The notes under the pieces were generated by a model. That model was not told the origin of the DNA. It worked only from the letters and a program-made list of their open reading frames with translations, and did no database searches. Below are positions 25,455 through 37,618 of a stretch of DNA of 64,000 nucleotides, piece by piece; the stretch's first letter is position 1, and each line of letters starts with the position of its first letter. This DNA is from Cyclina sinensis (taxonomy: Eukaryota > Mollusca > Bivalvia > Venerida > Veneridae): contig JAAONU010000003.1 in assembly GCA_012932295.1 (NCBI GenBank), positions 31,296,361 through 31,360,360 of the forward strand, in the 5' to 3' direction. Position numbers and translations under genes: made by a program.

Positions 25455-26168
25455 CATAAGGCCTAGAGTTAAGATGTTTGGTGTGTAACCTCTGTCAAGT
25501 GTATACAAATCATAGCCCCTGGATCAAAATTGCCTCCGCCCCAGGGATCAATTGGTTTTACATTGAGTTATATAGGAAAAGATTTTAAAGAGAGTGAAAG
25601 GCCTTGATCTTAAGTACATATGTTTCAGCATTGCCTATTTAATTAGATAGGCTTTGGAAGATCGTGGCCCTCACCAGGGTACCCTGCCCCAACCACCTCA
25701 CCTTGGTACCACCCCTTCCTTCGAAAAAATATATTTGATTGGATAGGAAGGTACCGAACCTTCATCCATCTTTGCCCTTAATCTTCATGAGACCTACTGA
25801 CCTACTTCCTGTTTTTTGAAGCTACATTAATGGAATTTTAACTATTTGTATAAATTTGCATGCAGACTTCAATTTTGACCTTGGCTGACCTTAACCTACT
25901 GACCTACTACCTTGTTTTTGAAGATATGTGTTTGAAATTAAATTTTAGCTATTTGTATAAGTTTGCATACAAACTTAAAATTTGACTTCGGTTTACGTTG
26001 AACTATTGACCTTCTTTCTTGGTTTAAAAATATTTTTTGATATCTATTGTGGTACTTAAACTGTCTGCCATTGGACAGATCCCTTACGTGCCACCCCACC
26101 CCATTCCACCAGTTGTTTGGTAGTTTCTTTTCAGGTGAGCGACCCAGGACCATGTGGTCCTGTTGTTA
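25455..26168 (-). mobile_element. Element with terminal arm like that at 61831, reverse orientation
   Basis: Read on the minus strand from 26168, the sequence starts ACAACAGGACCACATGGTCC then TGGGTCGCTCACCTG. This parallels 61831 (ACAAGAGGGTCCATGTGACC then CTGCGTCGCTCACCTG). Inside are two ~110-bp tandem units containing GACCTACTGACCTACT and ACTATTTGTATAA..TTTGCATGCA. It is non-coding. Confidence 0.65.
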
Positions 26169-26616
26169 ATACGAATAATTAGCTTTTGGGGGAAAAAATC
26201 GACAAATTTTGGAATTCGTCAGAGGTAATTGAACCACTGGATAGATTTTTCTAATAAACACAGAAAACAAAATATATATTTACCACGCGTTTCCAAAACT
26301 AATTGATCTTACAGTAGATGAGTTTTTTTTTACTCCTTGCACTCCTTGAATGCCCTATTTTTGGTTCGGATCAACTTTGTACTACATTTTACTATTTTGT
26401 CAAGAAAGCGTTTCCTCCACACTAGAGACTTTAGCATGCAGAACTTCAATAACGTAAGTTGTTAATCATTTTGTCTCTATATCCCTTGAATCATTTTCTC
26501 TCTATATCGCTTGTTAAGTGTCCAAAATATTAGTTAAAAATACCAACTCTAAAAAGGTGCACGTCTAGGAAATGAAAAAGAGTCATGGACGTAAAGAACA
26601 AAAAAGACAAAATAAA

Positions 26617-26672
26617 GGACTTACAAATTTCCCAGGAGAGTAACTTTCACGTTTGATAAAATCATTAATCAT
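26617..26672 (-). repeat. Copy 3 of the short four-copy interspersed repeat
   Basis: On the minus strand it reads ATTAATGATTTTATCAAACG, TGAAAGTTACTCTCCTGGG, AAATTTGTAAGTCC. Confidence 0.6.
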
Positions 26673-26967
26673 TCTCATTTGTCTTATCAGGAACTACTGA
26701 TTAACTGCTTAATTGAATCAAGCTTCAGAAATGTCTTACTATATTTTACAGGATTTAAATGACTTTCTTATTGTACTATTGCCCTCATGTGATCATTTCG
26801 CAGTTCTATGTATTTATGTCAGAGCTTTCCACACGGATCGTATACCACTGGAATTAAGGATTAAATAAACACGTCTGCTTACAAATGTATTAGAAACTAA
26901 TGATGGCAATAATATATTTTAAGTTTTTATAAATAAATATAAATAATTTGCATTAACTTTTGTTATC

Positions 26968-27013
26968 AATAATAATAATGACAATAATAATGATAATAAT
27001 AATAATAATAATT
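26968..27013. repeat. (AAT)n microsatellite, imperfect
   Basis: AAT triplets are interrupted by GAC and GAT. Confidence 0.95.
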
Positions 27014-27670
27014 AACACTCGGATTAAGAATACACGACATGCACATGTGACTCAATACAAAGCATCCAAAGATTAAAAGAATAGGATCCATCCTATAGCA
27101 ATCAATTTTGTAGAAACTTACTGCAGTGCCTCCAAGTTGCTTACTCTCATGAGCCTGACACGGTACTTTTTCTCTGAAGGTTGTGGATTCCATTCCCATT
27201 CCATCATTTTGTTTTATTATTTCCTTCTACTTTTTGTTTGGATTTTTTATATATATTTCGAATGTTATAACATCTTTAAAATATGGTAACAACAAAAAAC
27301 CTAGATATTAAAGGTTTCAGTTTTTTTTAATTACACTGTTTAACACATTAGGCCTTCTCTTTCATCATTGCTTAAATAATAAGTACACTGTAAGTTTTAA
27401 ATGAACATAAGCTAACATGAAACACTACTGACATATTCCGAAATTTAGTTTGACTTCTTTTCCTCAACGAAAGTGGATGGGGGTAAATTGGTACTAAGTT
27501 TATAATTACATTTAGTTCTTGATGTTTGATATCCATTGTTCTACAGAATTCAGTAGAATACTACTGTTGATTAACATGTACAAGTCTATTACTGATGACG
27601 GATTTTCGTACTTTAAGATTTACTGTTGTCTTTAGCTAGGTTATATACAGCAGAATACTCACATTTTGGG

Positions 27671-27810
27671 TTAACCCTGAACATGCTGAATTTTTGTAAT
27701 CGATTTGCTTAGCTTTTAATTGGGAACAGTCAATTCAAAGTTTAAGGGATTTCAATATCAAAATACAAAAATGGAGCTACCAACAGTATAGAGCCTGGTC
27801 AGACTGCACA
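27671..27810 (+). mobile_element. Truncated copy of the TTAA-flanked MITE
   Basis: The segment from TTAACCCTGAACATGCTGAA to AGAGCCTGGTCAGACTGCAC matches the left two thirds of 42508-42719. The right end with its inverted repeat is missing. Confidence 0.85.
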
Positions 27811-28660
27811 AATTAACCGTAGACATGAGTACAATCTATTTTTTCTACTTTTACAAATATTTTAAGGACGAGCTTTTAAGTTATCTGAAGCTGAACATTT
27901 TATGTTTAATATTACTCTTCCTTTTCACATGATCAACTACAAATGAATCTTCTGTTCGTGACTCAATAAAACTGTAATTGCCAGGTAAAAATGGTTGTCT
28001 GCTAGGTGTGTTATTACGATATCAGATAAAATTACGTATAGACAGCAATAAAAGAGCGACCAATCTTTTTATGTTTGTAATTTGGGAAGAAAATACTGGT
28101 ATTTATCACATTATTGCTACACAAAAGAACTGATATCATAAAGGGAATTGTACTAATCTGTTTCTGAGATCTTTGAGCACGAAAGCCGTAAGATTTATTA
28201 CGTCGCTATATTTAAACTCCTTTTTATGAGCACAATCCTATAATTCTTATAACCATTATTTTTTTATTCATTTGTCATATATCAAACAGGTATTTTTTCG
28301 TTTTTAGAAAGTCTGGAAATATCTGTAACATAATGCACAGAATGATCAAACTAACCCAAATCATAAAGGTAAAATAGGCCAAAAATAAGATATAGCAGTT
28401 TCTGAACAGTATAAGAAAGAAATTACAAATTCAAGTACGAAAATTAAACAAAGTTTTAACATCTGTGCAAGTTAGGCTTTGCCTGATTAACAAAACACTT
28501 TCATCTTTTGAGGTTAGAAGCCGCTTTTGTTAATTTACTCTTCAAACTCTGGTTTATAAAGAAACAGATATTTGTTGCATAATGTATACCTTTCGGTATA
28601 TTTTTATTCAGTTTGTATTCATTAACATCAAAAGTAAACTGTTACTGCGCAAGACCTTTG
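27811..28660. other. AT-rich non-coding DNA
   Basis: No gene or repeat was recognised. Confidence 0.45.
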
Positions 28661-28669
28661 ATTTTAGGT

Positions 28670-28850
28670 TAAGATGGCTTATTAGGCGACATTTAACGAA
28701 CACAGAGATGTGGCGAGCTGAAAGTATGGTGGCACAAGGGGTCAATCGCCTATCGGTTGGCGAGGTTCACCAGAGCCTGGTTCAGATGTCGACAATATGG
28801 CAACTTGTTAGACTTGTTAGGTGCAGAGAAAAGGCTAGTCAGGGGCCGAT
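28670..28850 (+). pseudogene. Fragment of a Tc1/mariner-like transposase (DNA-binding part)
   Basis: The stretch is clearly richer in G+C than its surroundings and lies inside an open frame (28582-28914). It encodes RRHLTNTEMWRAESMVAQGV, then NRLSVGEVHQ, TIWQLVRL and a SQGPIKR turn. This is the order of the paired helix-turn-helix region of Tc1 transposases (HLT..ERWRA..M...G.S...VA, then ..ST..RLW..., then GRPR). The catalytic part is absent downstream, so this is a remnant only. The assignment rests on pattern recognition and is moderate. Confidence 0.5.
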
Positions 28851-29269
28851 AAAAAGGTACTTTAAAGCTACGACGAGATTTAAGTTTCATACTATGTGTT
28901 TAGGATTATTTTAGTTATACATATATTGTCATGATAGATTCAGCACCGAATCATTATATATGAAAGAAACGCATTGCATTCTGGTACTATGACTCCTTTA
29001 AACTAATCAAACTAAGTAAAATAAAAAAGGGTAGAGTATGAAAAACAAAGAAGTTTGAAACTGATAGCTGCCTAATCAGTTTCTTTTCCTAAAAAGAACC
29101 CACGTATTAGACTGTGGAAAACTGTTTTAGTGTTGAAGTTTGACTATTCATATCTTCTAAATATATAAACGCCAACGTAACTAGAAAGATATATAATGTT
29201 ACATGTTTCAGCAGAATGTACAATAGTTAAACGCAACAGCTTGTTTTTTATTGCATTATATGAACCGAA

Positions 29270-29695
29270 ATGTCGATTTTCATAATGTTAGAATTTATGA
29301 TAATCAACATGATCATTATTATGTGCTTAATAGCTGATATACCTGTTTCTACATATAAGCCTTATACTGGATTGGTACGTATTTTTATAGAAAATGTGTG
29401 CAATGTATCAGAATTAACAAGTAGAACACTTGTTAATCCTGATATATTGCAAGCTATCTTCATAGTTTATGAATCATTATTATTGCGATGTCTTACATAC
29501 GACACAAAAATATTCATTTCCCCCATTTGCTGTCTGGAAGAAAGCATATTTCAAGCCTTTGGCGTAATGAGTACATTAGCACACATCTTGATCGTAGACA
29601 AAAGACCAGGCCAGTATGTTGTCGCAATGATAGACGGCTACGTAGTACTTCGTAAAGTATTGTCCAAGAAAAAGAAAAACGATGTCTCGATCTGA
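29270..29695 (+). CDS. Uncharacterised 141-residue open frame, possible small membrane or secreted protein
   Basis: I do not recognise this frame. It is the longest plus-strand frame in the window that no mobile element or tandem repeat explains. The first ~24 residues are strongly hydrophobic (MLEFMIINMIIIMCLIADI) and could be a signal peptide or a membrane anchor. The rest is mixed and ends in a basic KKKK stretch near the C terminus. Five Cys are spread through it. The start context GAAATGTCG is acceptable. A TATATAA-like stretch lies ~75 bp upstream and AATAAA at 29864-29869 lies ~170 bp downstream, so a short single-exon gene is possible. A chance frame in AT-rich DNA is equally possible. 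Confidence 0.28.
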   Translation: MSIFIMLEFMIINMIIIMCLIADIPVSTYKPYTGLVRIFIENVCNVSELTSRTLVNPDILQAIFIVYESLLLRCLTYDTKIFISPICCLEESIFQAFGVMSTLAHILIVDKRPGQYVVAMIDGYVVLRKVLSKKKKNDVSI

Positions 29696-29705
29696 TCATA
29701 GTCAC

Positions 29706-31960
29706 TTTATATCATAAAGTTATGAGTAAAATTACATGCAAATAAGAATTTGAGTATTGGAATTCAATACAAAGTCTCCTATTAACGTGACAATATAAAT
29801 ATGGCTCAAATTTTATGCTGATTATGTATGGTTGCAATAGTTCATTGAAGATTGAAATTGAAAAATAAATATATTAAAACTTATGTCAGATATAGGGAGA
29901 CCGTTGAAAGAGTTAAAAAGGTGTGATTTTTAATTAATCTTCTAACATGATTTATTGAGAAAATTAAACTTTTCCCTTGAAAACATGGTTAAAAATGTTT
30001 GATATAGATAATTACGAAACAGACATTTACTGTGGCAGACTTTATATTACTTGCACATTTCAAATCCTTATGGAATATGACAAATTATATGAACGAATAT
30101 AAAAACCTATAAATGAGTGTCTAATTTATGGAGTAAACACAAATAAAAGTATAACAACTGGAAACTCTGCTATAACCTCCACCTTTGCGAGTATATGAAA
30201 TAAGGTCGGACAGGCACACAAACATTGTGTAAGAGCTTAGACATTTCAAAACTAACTCTATCTCTGGGTAAAGGTGTAAAACAATTTAGTGATAAATGAA
30301 CGGATAGTCTGGCAGAAGGAAATGCAAAAATGGGTTCTCTGCTAAATATGACATAAAATTGCAACAAGAAGTTGCAGACTGGTGACCTCAATGCTGTAGG
30401 AGACGGACCTGCGGACGAGGGGAAACCTACAGTCACCGGTAGGGGTTTTATATTTGAACGATTCGACTCATAAGTGGAAAAAGATTCTGTAATTGTTAAT
30501 ACTACTCAGTGGTATAGTTCTGTTACTTTTTCGTTAAATGGAAGAAGTAAAACTGACCGTTGTATGATAAACAATGTTTTGGTTCCATTCTGTCTAGGAA
30601 CTCGATACGTTTGTGCCTATGATTTAATGGTGGCTGAATTATACGAATGTTTTTAAGTAGCCAAACTAGCAAAAATGGTTGTTTCTTCTCTATATTTTTG
30701 TTAAAAAGATAATTCAGATCATTAAAAACATGTTTAACTGCTTGTAACTGTATTGAATACTGGCAGAGAAAGCACGACAACCATATATGCATATAAAATA
30801 GTATTCTTTAAGATGTACGCAAGTTTGCCCCCAAAAGGTTTGTCTGTGTCACCTTAACGAGGCAATTTTCATCGCAAAGTAATCACCACTACAAAGAGAA
30901 TGGCTTTTGCTCATCTGTGTTGCATTGTTTAATAAATGATAGGAAAACCAAGTTTCTTAGACTGTATGTTACGTACAATGATAATATGAATATGTTTGAG
31001 TAAATTATAAATCAAAAGAAGTATTCTTCTGATTCATCTTTTTCACAACTTGAAGCTTTAAAGATATTGTTGTATATAAATAATGTTGACCTACGCTACA
31101 ACTGAAGATGGTATTCACCATGGTTTATTCCAAATGCACATGCCACGATAGGGCATTGTGTGCAAAATGATAAAAAACAGTCAAACACCTAAGTCGCATA
31201 CAGCTGTCATGTTAATAGACAAAAGAAAAATAACCACTGGAGGTCAATTTTCTTACTCTGACTTGGGTATATATCGTGTGGCATTAAACGTTTATCCTGG
31301 AAACTAATAATAACACTATTGGAAACAAACTGCGCTATAGAGAGACCTTTTTCACAAAATCAGTAGATCACGGAAGCCTTTTTATCATTTGAGTGAACGC
31401 TTACTTTCGTTAGGCAAAGACTTTGCTACGTTGACTGCATAATTGCACATTTAAAACAGAGGTCACTATTTGGGACGATGTTTTCAAACTCTTCTCAAGA
31501 GTATATTATGTGCCCCTTCAGGAAGGAAATCACTACAAACATAACCGCATGTAAAACGCTTTGTTTTACATAATTATATTTAAAATGAATCTCACATACG
31601 TTTTTTGGAATTGTTTTACAATAAAAGCTTATGATATGAAATATTTAACAGTTTGTTTTAATGAATATAATTACAGTTACCTGATCAGCACCAGGCAAAA
31701 ATGTTGAGACCGCAACATTTATTTCGTGATTTTAAACTATACTTCTCATATACTTGAACTATGACAGATATGCTTGACATAAAAACTTAGTAAATCTTTG
31801 CTGAAACAAATACCACATTTCTTTAATCCGCATAACAATCACAAAGGAAGATTATAAGCCATGTTACCAAAATAACATCTTGAGGCACCACCCACAGTAG
31901 TCAGCTCATATGTCCGCTTCATATAGAAGTACTCCTGAATTAAAACAAGGCAGTCTGAAG
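29706..31960. other. AT-rich non-coding DNA
   Basis: Short frames (30170-30792) lack domains. No repeats were recognised. Confidence 0.45.
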
Positions 31961-31968
31961 GACAGCTA

Positions 31969-32942
31969 AATCCCCTTCCGCAGCGGACATGAAATGTGTA
32001 CTTCTTGACCTTTAACCAACCATGACCTTGATGTTGTGCCATGCATATTATAAGCACATAGTCTCGTGATAGTAATTATTTGTGCAAAGTTATTTAAAAT
32101 CTTCAATAAAGTCAAAAAGTTATGGAGAACATTTAACCTCGACATTTGGGGTAGCAACCTGGATGTTGGGTTCTGCACATCGTGTCATAGTGGTGATCAT
32201 TTATGCAAAGTAATTAAAAAACTTTTCGTAGTAAGTTATAGAGCAGACGTGAAATGTGGATATTTGACCTTTAACCGTGACCTTGACCTTGTGGGTAGCA
32301 ACCCAATTATTGCGCTCTGCATCTCACAATGGTGATCACTTGTGCCAAGTTATTTCATTTTTTTTCAGCGGTTTAAAAGTTATGGAGCGGACACGAAATT
32401 AAGACTTTTAACACTTGACATTTAACTGTAACCTTGACCTTGTGGGTAGCAACCAAATTATTGCGCTCTGCATCTCATAATGGTGATCACTTGTGCCAAG
32501 TTATTTCAAAAAATTTTCAGCGGTTTATAAGTTATGTAGCGGACACGAAATGTACACTTTTAACACTTGACCTTTAAGTGTGACCTTGACCTTGGGGGTA
32601 GAAAACCAATTATTGAGCTCTGCACATCGTCTCATAATGGAGATCACTTGTGCCATGTTATTTCAAAAAAATTCCAGCGGTTTCAAAGTTATGGAGCGGA
32701 CACGAAATGTAGTCTTTTTAACACTTGACCTTAAAGTGTGACCTTGACCTTGGGGGTAGCAACCCAATAATTGCGCTGTGCACATCATCTCATAATAATC
32801 ACTTGTGTCAAGTTATTTCAAAACATTTTCAGCAGTTTAAAAGTTATAGAGCGGACTAGAAAGTGTTACGGACGGACAGACGGACGGACTCACAGACGGA
32901 GACCATTCCTATAATCCCGTCCCCGCTTTGCGGAAGGGGATT
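31969..32942. mobile_element. Non-autonomous element with TIRs and a tandem-repeat core
   Basis: The left end AATCCCCTTCCGCAGCGG (31969-31986) is inverted at the right end (32923-32942, read on minus AATCCCCTTCCGCAAAGCGG). Between them lie about six units of 140-160 bp. Each has TGACCTTGACCTT, GGGTAGCAACCCAATTATTG, GGTGATCACTTGTGCCAAG and TTATGGAGCGGACACGAAA. Unit landmarks fall at 32151, 32291, 32446, 32594 and 32756. A GGACGGACAGACGGACGG tract precedes the right end. There is no transposase. The layout recalls bivalve elements with satellite cores, as inference. Confidence 0.8.
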
Positions 32943-35900
32943 AAAAAACAAAAACGAACGGTACGTGCTTTATTGAACTTATTAAAAAATCTCAGTGCAG
33001 TGTCAGTCATAAAAACTGTCATTGCCGTCAGTTTTTGCTAAACCGAAAGTATGCATTGATATCAATGACATTGCATTTCACTACTGTTAGCAATCTAGAT
33101 ATAATATTTTAAAAGTATTTTCGCCTCTTTTATTTTATTTAGATGTTGTACAGACTCAAAATAGGACGATTTGAATTAGACAAGTTCATAATCTGAAGAA
33201 GAAGTACATGCTTACTGAGTTCTGCGTATTTTTATTTTGAAATATCTGTGTTCTTTCTGTCAGTAACGAATAAGCCTCTCTTCCTGTGTCGTTTAAACCT
33301 TTATTTAACGACTGGTTTGTCACATTGTTTTTGTCCAAAACATCATACAGTACGTCCAGGAAAAATGCCGAAAACCACGAGCCTAATGAAGTAAATTAAC
33401 TTACATGTGTTTTCGTGTCTTTATTCTTATTTGGTTTATTTCTTTGTTCGTCTCGTTACATAACACACAGGAATTTGTTTTTATTAATAAAAAGTTAAAT
33501 GTCTCTGAAGCAGATCACGCTACGAGACAAGAGGCATGAATATAACGAAGAAAGAAAGTGAGACTTCTAACCGTCTCCAACAAAGCAAAAATTACAAATT
33601 TCCCAGTAGATTAGCCTTCACCTGGAATTATGTCATTAATTATATAATCACGAACGTTCAATAAATATGTTAACTGCGCCCTAAAAGACGTCTCCGTTCA
33701 ATTGAATGAGCATGAATTTATGTCTCAATCTCGCAAACTTCTTCATTAGTCCTAAATTTTATATAAAAGTTCTTTGCAAAAGAGAACATTTGTATCTACA
33801 TATTCATATATTTTTGTTCAATGCGAGTTTGTATTTGATGTATGAATAGTGAACATGCTTAGGTAATATTTAGCATTTTCTCTACTTTAATTATTAAGGT
33901 TTATCAGCTAACTTCTTCAGCAATATTTCACACTTATGTTTTATTATTTTAAGTTTAAAACGACGGTGTTTAGATGCTTGACGAAACTTAGCTAGCATGC
34001 CCTAGAAAAGTTATTTGGCTTCAGCTATGGAACCTCGCAGGACAGTCCGTTCTATTACATGCTTCCCCTACCAAATTTGTAAGGCGAACTAGAAAAAAGC
34101 AGTACTGACTATAAAGTTGAAAGGTGTCCTTTAGAAAAAAGCTCCAGTTCTAATTATAGCCTATTGTTTATTTGAAGTAGTGGAAAAGTGAATGATCAGA
34201 TTATGATTTATTGTTCTCGTATACATAATGAAACTAAAATCGTTTGCACTATCAGTAATGGAAATTGCCAGACACAGTGCAAACACTAGATACTTTTTAC
34301 CAAAACCAGTATATTAAAAATAATTTGGACAGTTATAACATTATCCTGATTCTGAATGAGAAATTTCAGTCTTTTCTACTTAACAATAATTTCAGATCGT
34401 GGTTTCTACGTTATACGATTTTTGTGTCGAATCTGCCTGCCATACGTTTGTAAAACTATTATTTAAGATAGGTAGACTGTCCTGTATGCTAGTTACATTA
34501 CAGATAATTAAAATATAATATTGCTATATAAATATTTCATTTCACTGAAGAGACACTCGTGTCCATACGTAGTTGGCGCAATTAACCTGTGACGATGTTT
34601 AGTTAGATAATATTCATAAAGTATCAAATAACTATTGCAAGCCTTTGCAAGACTGAATTGTGTTTAATACTTTTGTGAAATCTACCAATTTTATCTTAGA
34701 AGCAATCAAAAAATATCTCCAGAGGGGATTTCTGTCGTTTATTTGTAGATCTATTTACTTTTCACAACCACTTAATAATGAATAACCTCGCATCTTTATC
34801 TATTTGATACATGTCCCTGTGCGTAGAACAGTTAAGCTGAATGAGATTTCCAGTTCGTATTTCGTATCTTTAATCTAATATAATGACACCGTAATATGGC
34901 AACACGTTTTCAGAGTTATTAGCAGTTTGTTCCAACGACTCGTATTTTATTTGGATTTTCTCTAACTTAGCATAAAACTACAGATTATATACGAGTGGAA
35001 CCGAATCCGAATCCATTATTTTCGCCTAATATTACAATAAATCTATCATTCTTTCAGAGAAAGGAACTTAACAAGTCGGTACGCCTTTAAGCCGACTGAA
35101 ATAACTGTTAAAAGCACTTACCTGTTTAGAAATTAAAGGCATCCTGAAGAAAAAGATCAATCTCAAATATCTAAGTACTGAGTAGCCATCTTAAACAGAC
35201 GTAATATTTCTCAGTTAATCTTTCAGTTAATCTTTCATTAATCTTTCAGTTCTTATTGCTCTTGATCCTAAGCTTTTTACTAACAATTGCTTTGGCCAGC
35301 AAAAAATCTGTTTGTTAGGCGATTTTAACAACACCAACAAGAAAAACAAAACTACATTTCTTTCTTTCTTGTACCTCGATATATCTTTAAAAAGATCGCA
35401 TACTTGCCTAAACTTTCTCAATATTTTAAATACAGACGATTTCTTGCTTGAAGGGTTTTCTTGATAACACATTTGGTCGTACGAGGTGAATGTTTCAACC
35501 ATCGGCAAACAGAAAAATCATTTTTACTGGAATTCTTGCTAAGTAAGTTATTTCAAGGCCTCAGTGGTATGCCTTTAACCGTGTTTCAGGCATTGTATAT
35601 CTTGTAATAAAATTTATTTTAAACGAAGATAAAACTACTCACACTTTCAAAATCGTTAGAACATATTGGAAACAGCAGAGAATAAAGCATATTTTAAAGT
35701 TGTTTTTGTCTTTACTAGTGCGATTGATTGATACCAAATCCATTTCAGATATGATATTCCCCTTTAAAAAAGACCATGATATTTGCCAGACTAGTCAATG
35801 GGTAACATCTGTCACTCTATCAGGATGTATGTGTTAAAGGGTATTCATATGTTTTGTTATTGCATAATACTTCTTTTAATAATCATTTCAGGTGATTGAT

Positions 35901-35990
35901 TTGAAAAAAGACAATACCTGACTTCCGTAAATTAGGTAATTTTAGTACAAAACTAAACTGAACAATTACTAAAATGAATTGTAACTTCTC
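32943..35990. other. AT-rich non-coding DNA
   Basis: No gene was recognised. It contains the short repeat at 33592-33646 and a small direct repeat CAGTTAATCTTT at 35213-35250. Confidence 0.45.
33592..33646 (-). repeat. Copy 4 of the short four-copy interspersed repeat
   Basis: On the minus strand it reads ATTAATGACATAATTCCAGG, TGAAGGCTAATCTACTGGG, AAATTTGTAAT. Confidence 0.6.
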
Positions 35991-35994
35991 TTTT

Positions 35995-36412
35995 ATTCCT
36001 GCCATCGTGTTCTTTCAGATTTGTCTCCAAGTGCTCTGGTCTCAGTAAAGTCATTGAGTACCTGCCCTTTTCGCTCTATAATGCAATTAGCTTTTTATGT
36101 TTTATATGTTAGTGTGCTTTTTCATGCAACATTGTCGAGTTGATAGGTGGGTTGGAGGTAATTCACAAAGACAAGTTGTACTTGTTTGTGCTAATGAGAA
36201 CCAGTTTGGGCAAGTGTGCGATTGGTGCACCTTAGAACCTTGTTTAACCCCCCAGTGGCAAATGGTTTTGCCACTGACTGTTCCAAAGCAGTAACCCCTC
36301 TGGTTCTCATTTTCGTTAATTGTTTGTGGTGTCCTTTTGAATTGATGTATAAATAAATTTATGCTCTCTTTTCCTCTCTACTCTTTGACTGTGTGGGGAG
36401 GCTGTGTTCCAT
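35995..36412 (+). repeat. Interspersed repeat family R400, copy 2 (longest)
   Basis: It holds the whole shared order: GTGCTCTGGTCTCAGTAAAG, ACATTGTCGAGTTGATAGG, AACCTTGTTTAACCCCCCAG, GTTAATTGTTTGTGGTGTC and GTGTGGGGAGGCTGTGTTCC. No TIR or poly(A) tail is seen. The element class is unknown. Confidence 0.8.
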
Positions 36413-36840
36413 ACGTGTCTTTCGCTTTTTTTATCTCAATTTTCACGAAAGGAAAACTGCAGTTTCATTTTATCTGTCTCACCGATACAAAATAATGAAC
36501 AGTTGTTAGCTTCTACTTTTTGACCATCGTCGGAGTGAAACATTGTTATTGAAAAAAAGTGATATTTCATTGTCAAAAACAAATTGTGAAGTTTATACTA
36601 TAAGTAACTTCATTTGTTGTACGTATTTGGCACGTTTTCTTTTAAATCAACATATTTAATAACATATTATTACAAAACAAACTCAAAAATTCTTTTAGGA
36701 CAGTTTAGTTTCTGAGACACAATTAAGAGGCCGACGTTCATAGATAGAATAAAGGAAATAGAAGGAAGTGAAAGTTTCATTGGCGCATTGTTATGCTTAA
36801 CTTTGAAAACTGTAAAAACATGATGTAATGTTGACTTAAT

Positions 36841-37151
36841 AACGGTTATTTGATTGGTTTTATTAGGGTTTAACGCCATTTTTAACAGCTCAGGTCATAT
36901 CCCGGCGGTCAGACCACCTATCCAGTGTTCCTGGGTATTCAACCAGTTTACTTACCAATTTCTTTGCAAGTGACTGACTACTTCCTCACTTGCGTCAGTG
37001 GTGAGGGACACATGACCTATTGACGCATTGTCTGAGATCAAGTATCACGGAGAAATTTTGCCGGCTCTGATGGGGACTGAACCTGGATCGTCAAGACTGA
37101 CAATCTGATGACTTACCGATTGAGCTAGCCGGGCCGGCAACGGTTATTTGA
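36841..37151 (-). mobile_element. tRNA-derived SINE, family B, with 13-bp target-site duplication
   Basis: AACGGTTATTTGA occurs at 36841-36853 and again at 37139-37151, enclosing a 285-bp insert. Read on minus, the insert starts GCCGGCCCGGCTAGCTCAAT with A box TAGCTCAATCGG and B box GGTTCAGTCCC. It ends near TTAAACCCTAATAAAACC. The perfect duplication shows a genuine retrotransposition event. An older truncated copy lies at 1019-1150. Confidence 0.92.
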
Positions 37152-37238
37152 AGCTCCATTTTTACACAAGAGAGACATGATGGCCATACATCGCTTTTCT
37201 TGTTTCAACAGTAAGGGCAATGAATGACAAACAACTGA

Positions 37239-37618
37239 ATAAGAGCATACACATTCGAATACGTAACTTGTGTCTCCTGGAATGAGGACAATTCAAAAAT
37301 TCTTGTTTGTAACTTTAACGATATAGGAAGTCAGAAGGCCAATGTCCGAAACAGTAAAATCAAAATATATCTGGTCTAAATTTCATGGATATAGCACCAG
37401 GTAATGGTCTACAAAATTGAAATTTGAAATAAGAGCATACACATTCGAATACGTAACTTGTGTCTCCTGGAATGAGGACAGTTCTAAAATTCTTGTTTGT
37501 AACTTTAACGATACAGGAAGTCAGAAGGCCAATGTCCGAAACAGTAAAATCAAAATATATCTGGTCTAAATTTCATGGATATAGCACCGGGTAATGGTCT
37601 ACGAAATTGAAATGTGCT
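37239..37618. repeat. Tandem duplication of a 190-bp unit
   Basis: AATAAGAGCATACACATTCG begins both copies (37239 and 37429). Only a handful of substitutions separate them, such as GATATAGG versus GATACAGG, so the duplication is young. Confidence 0.95.

Noticed and set aside
25143..25466. 107-codon frame as a gene
   Set aside because: It overlaps repeat family R400; the homologous copies at 36 and 39 kb do not keep the frame.
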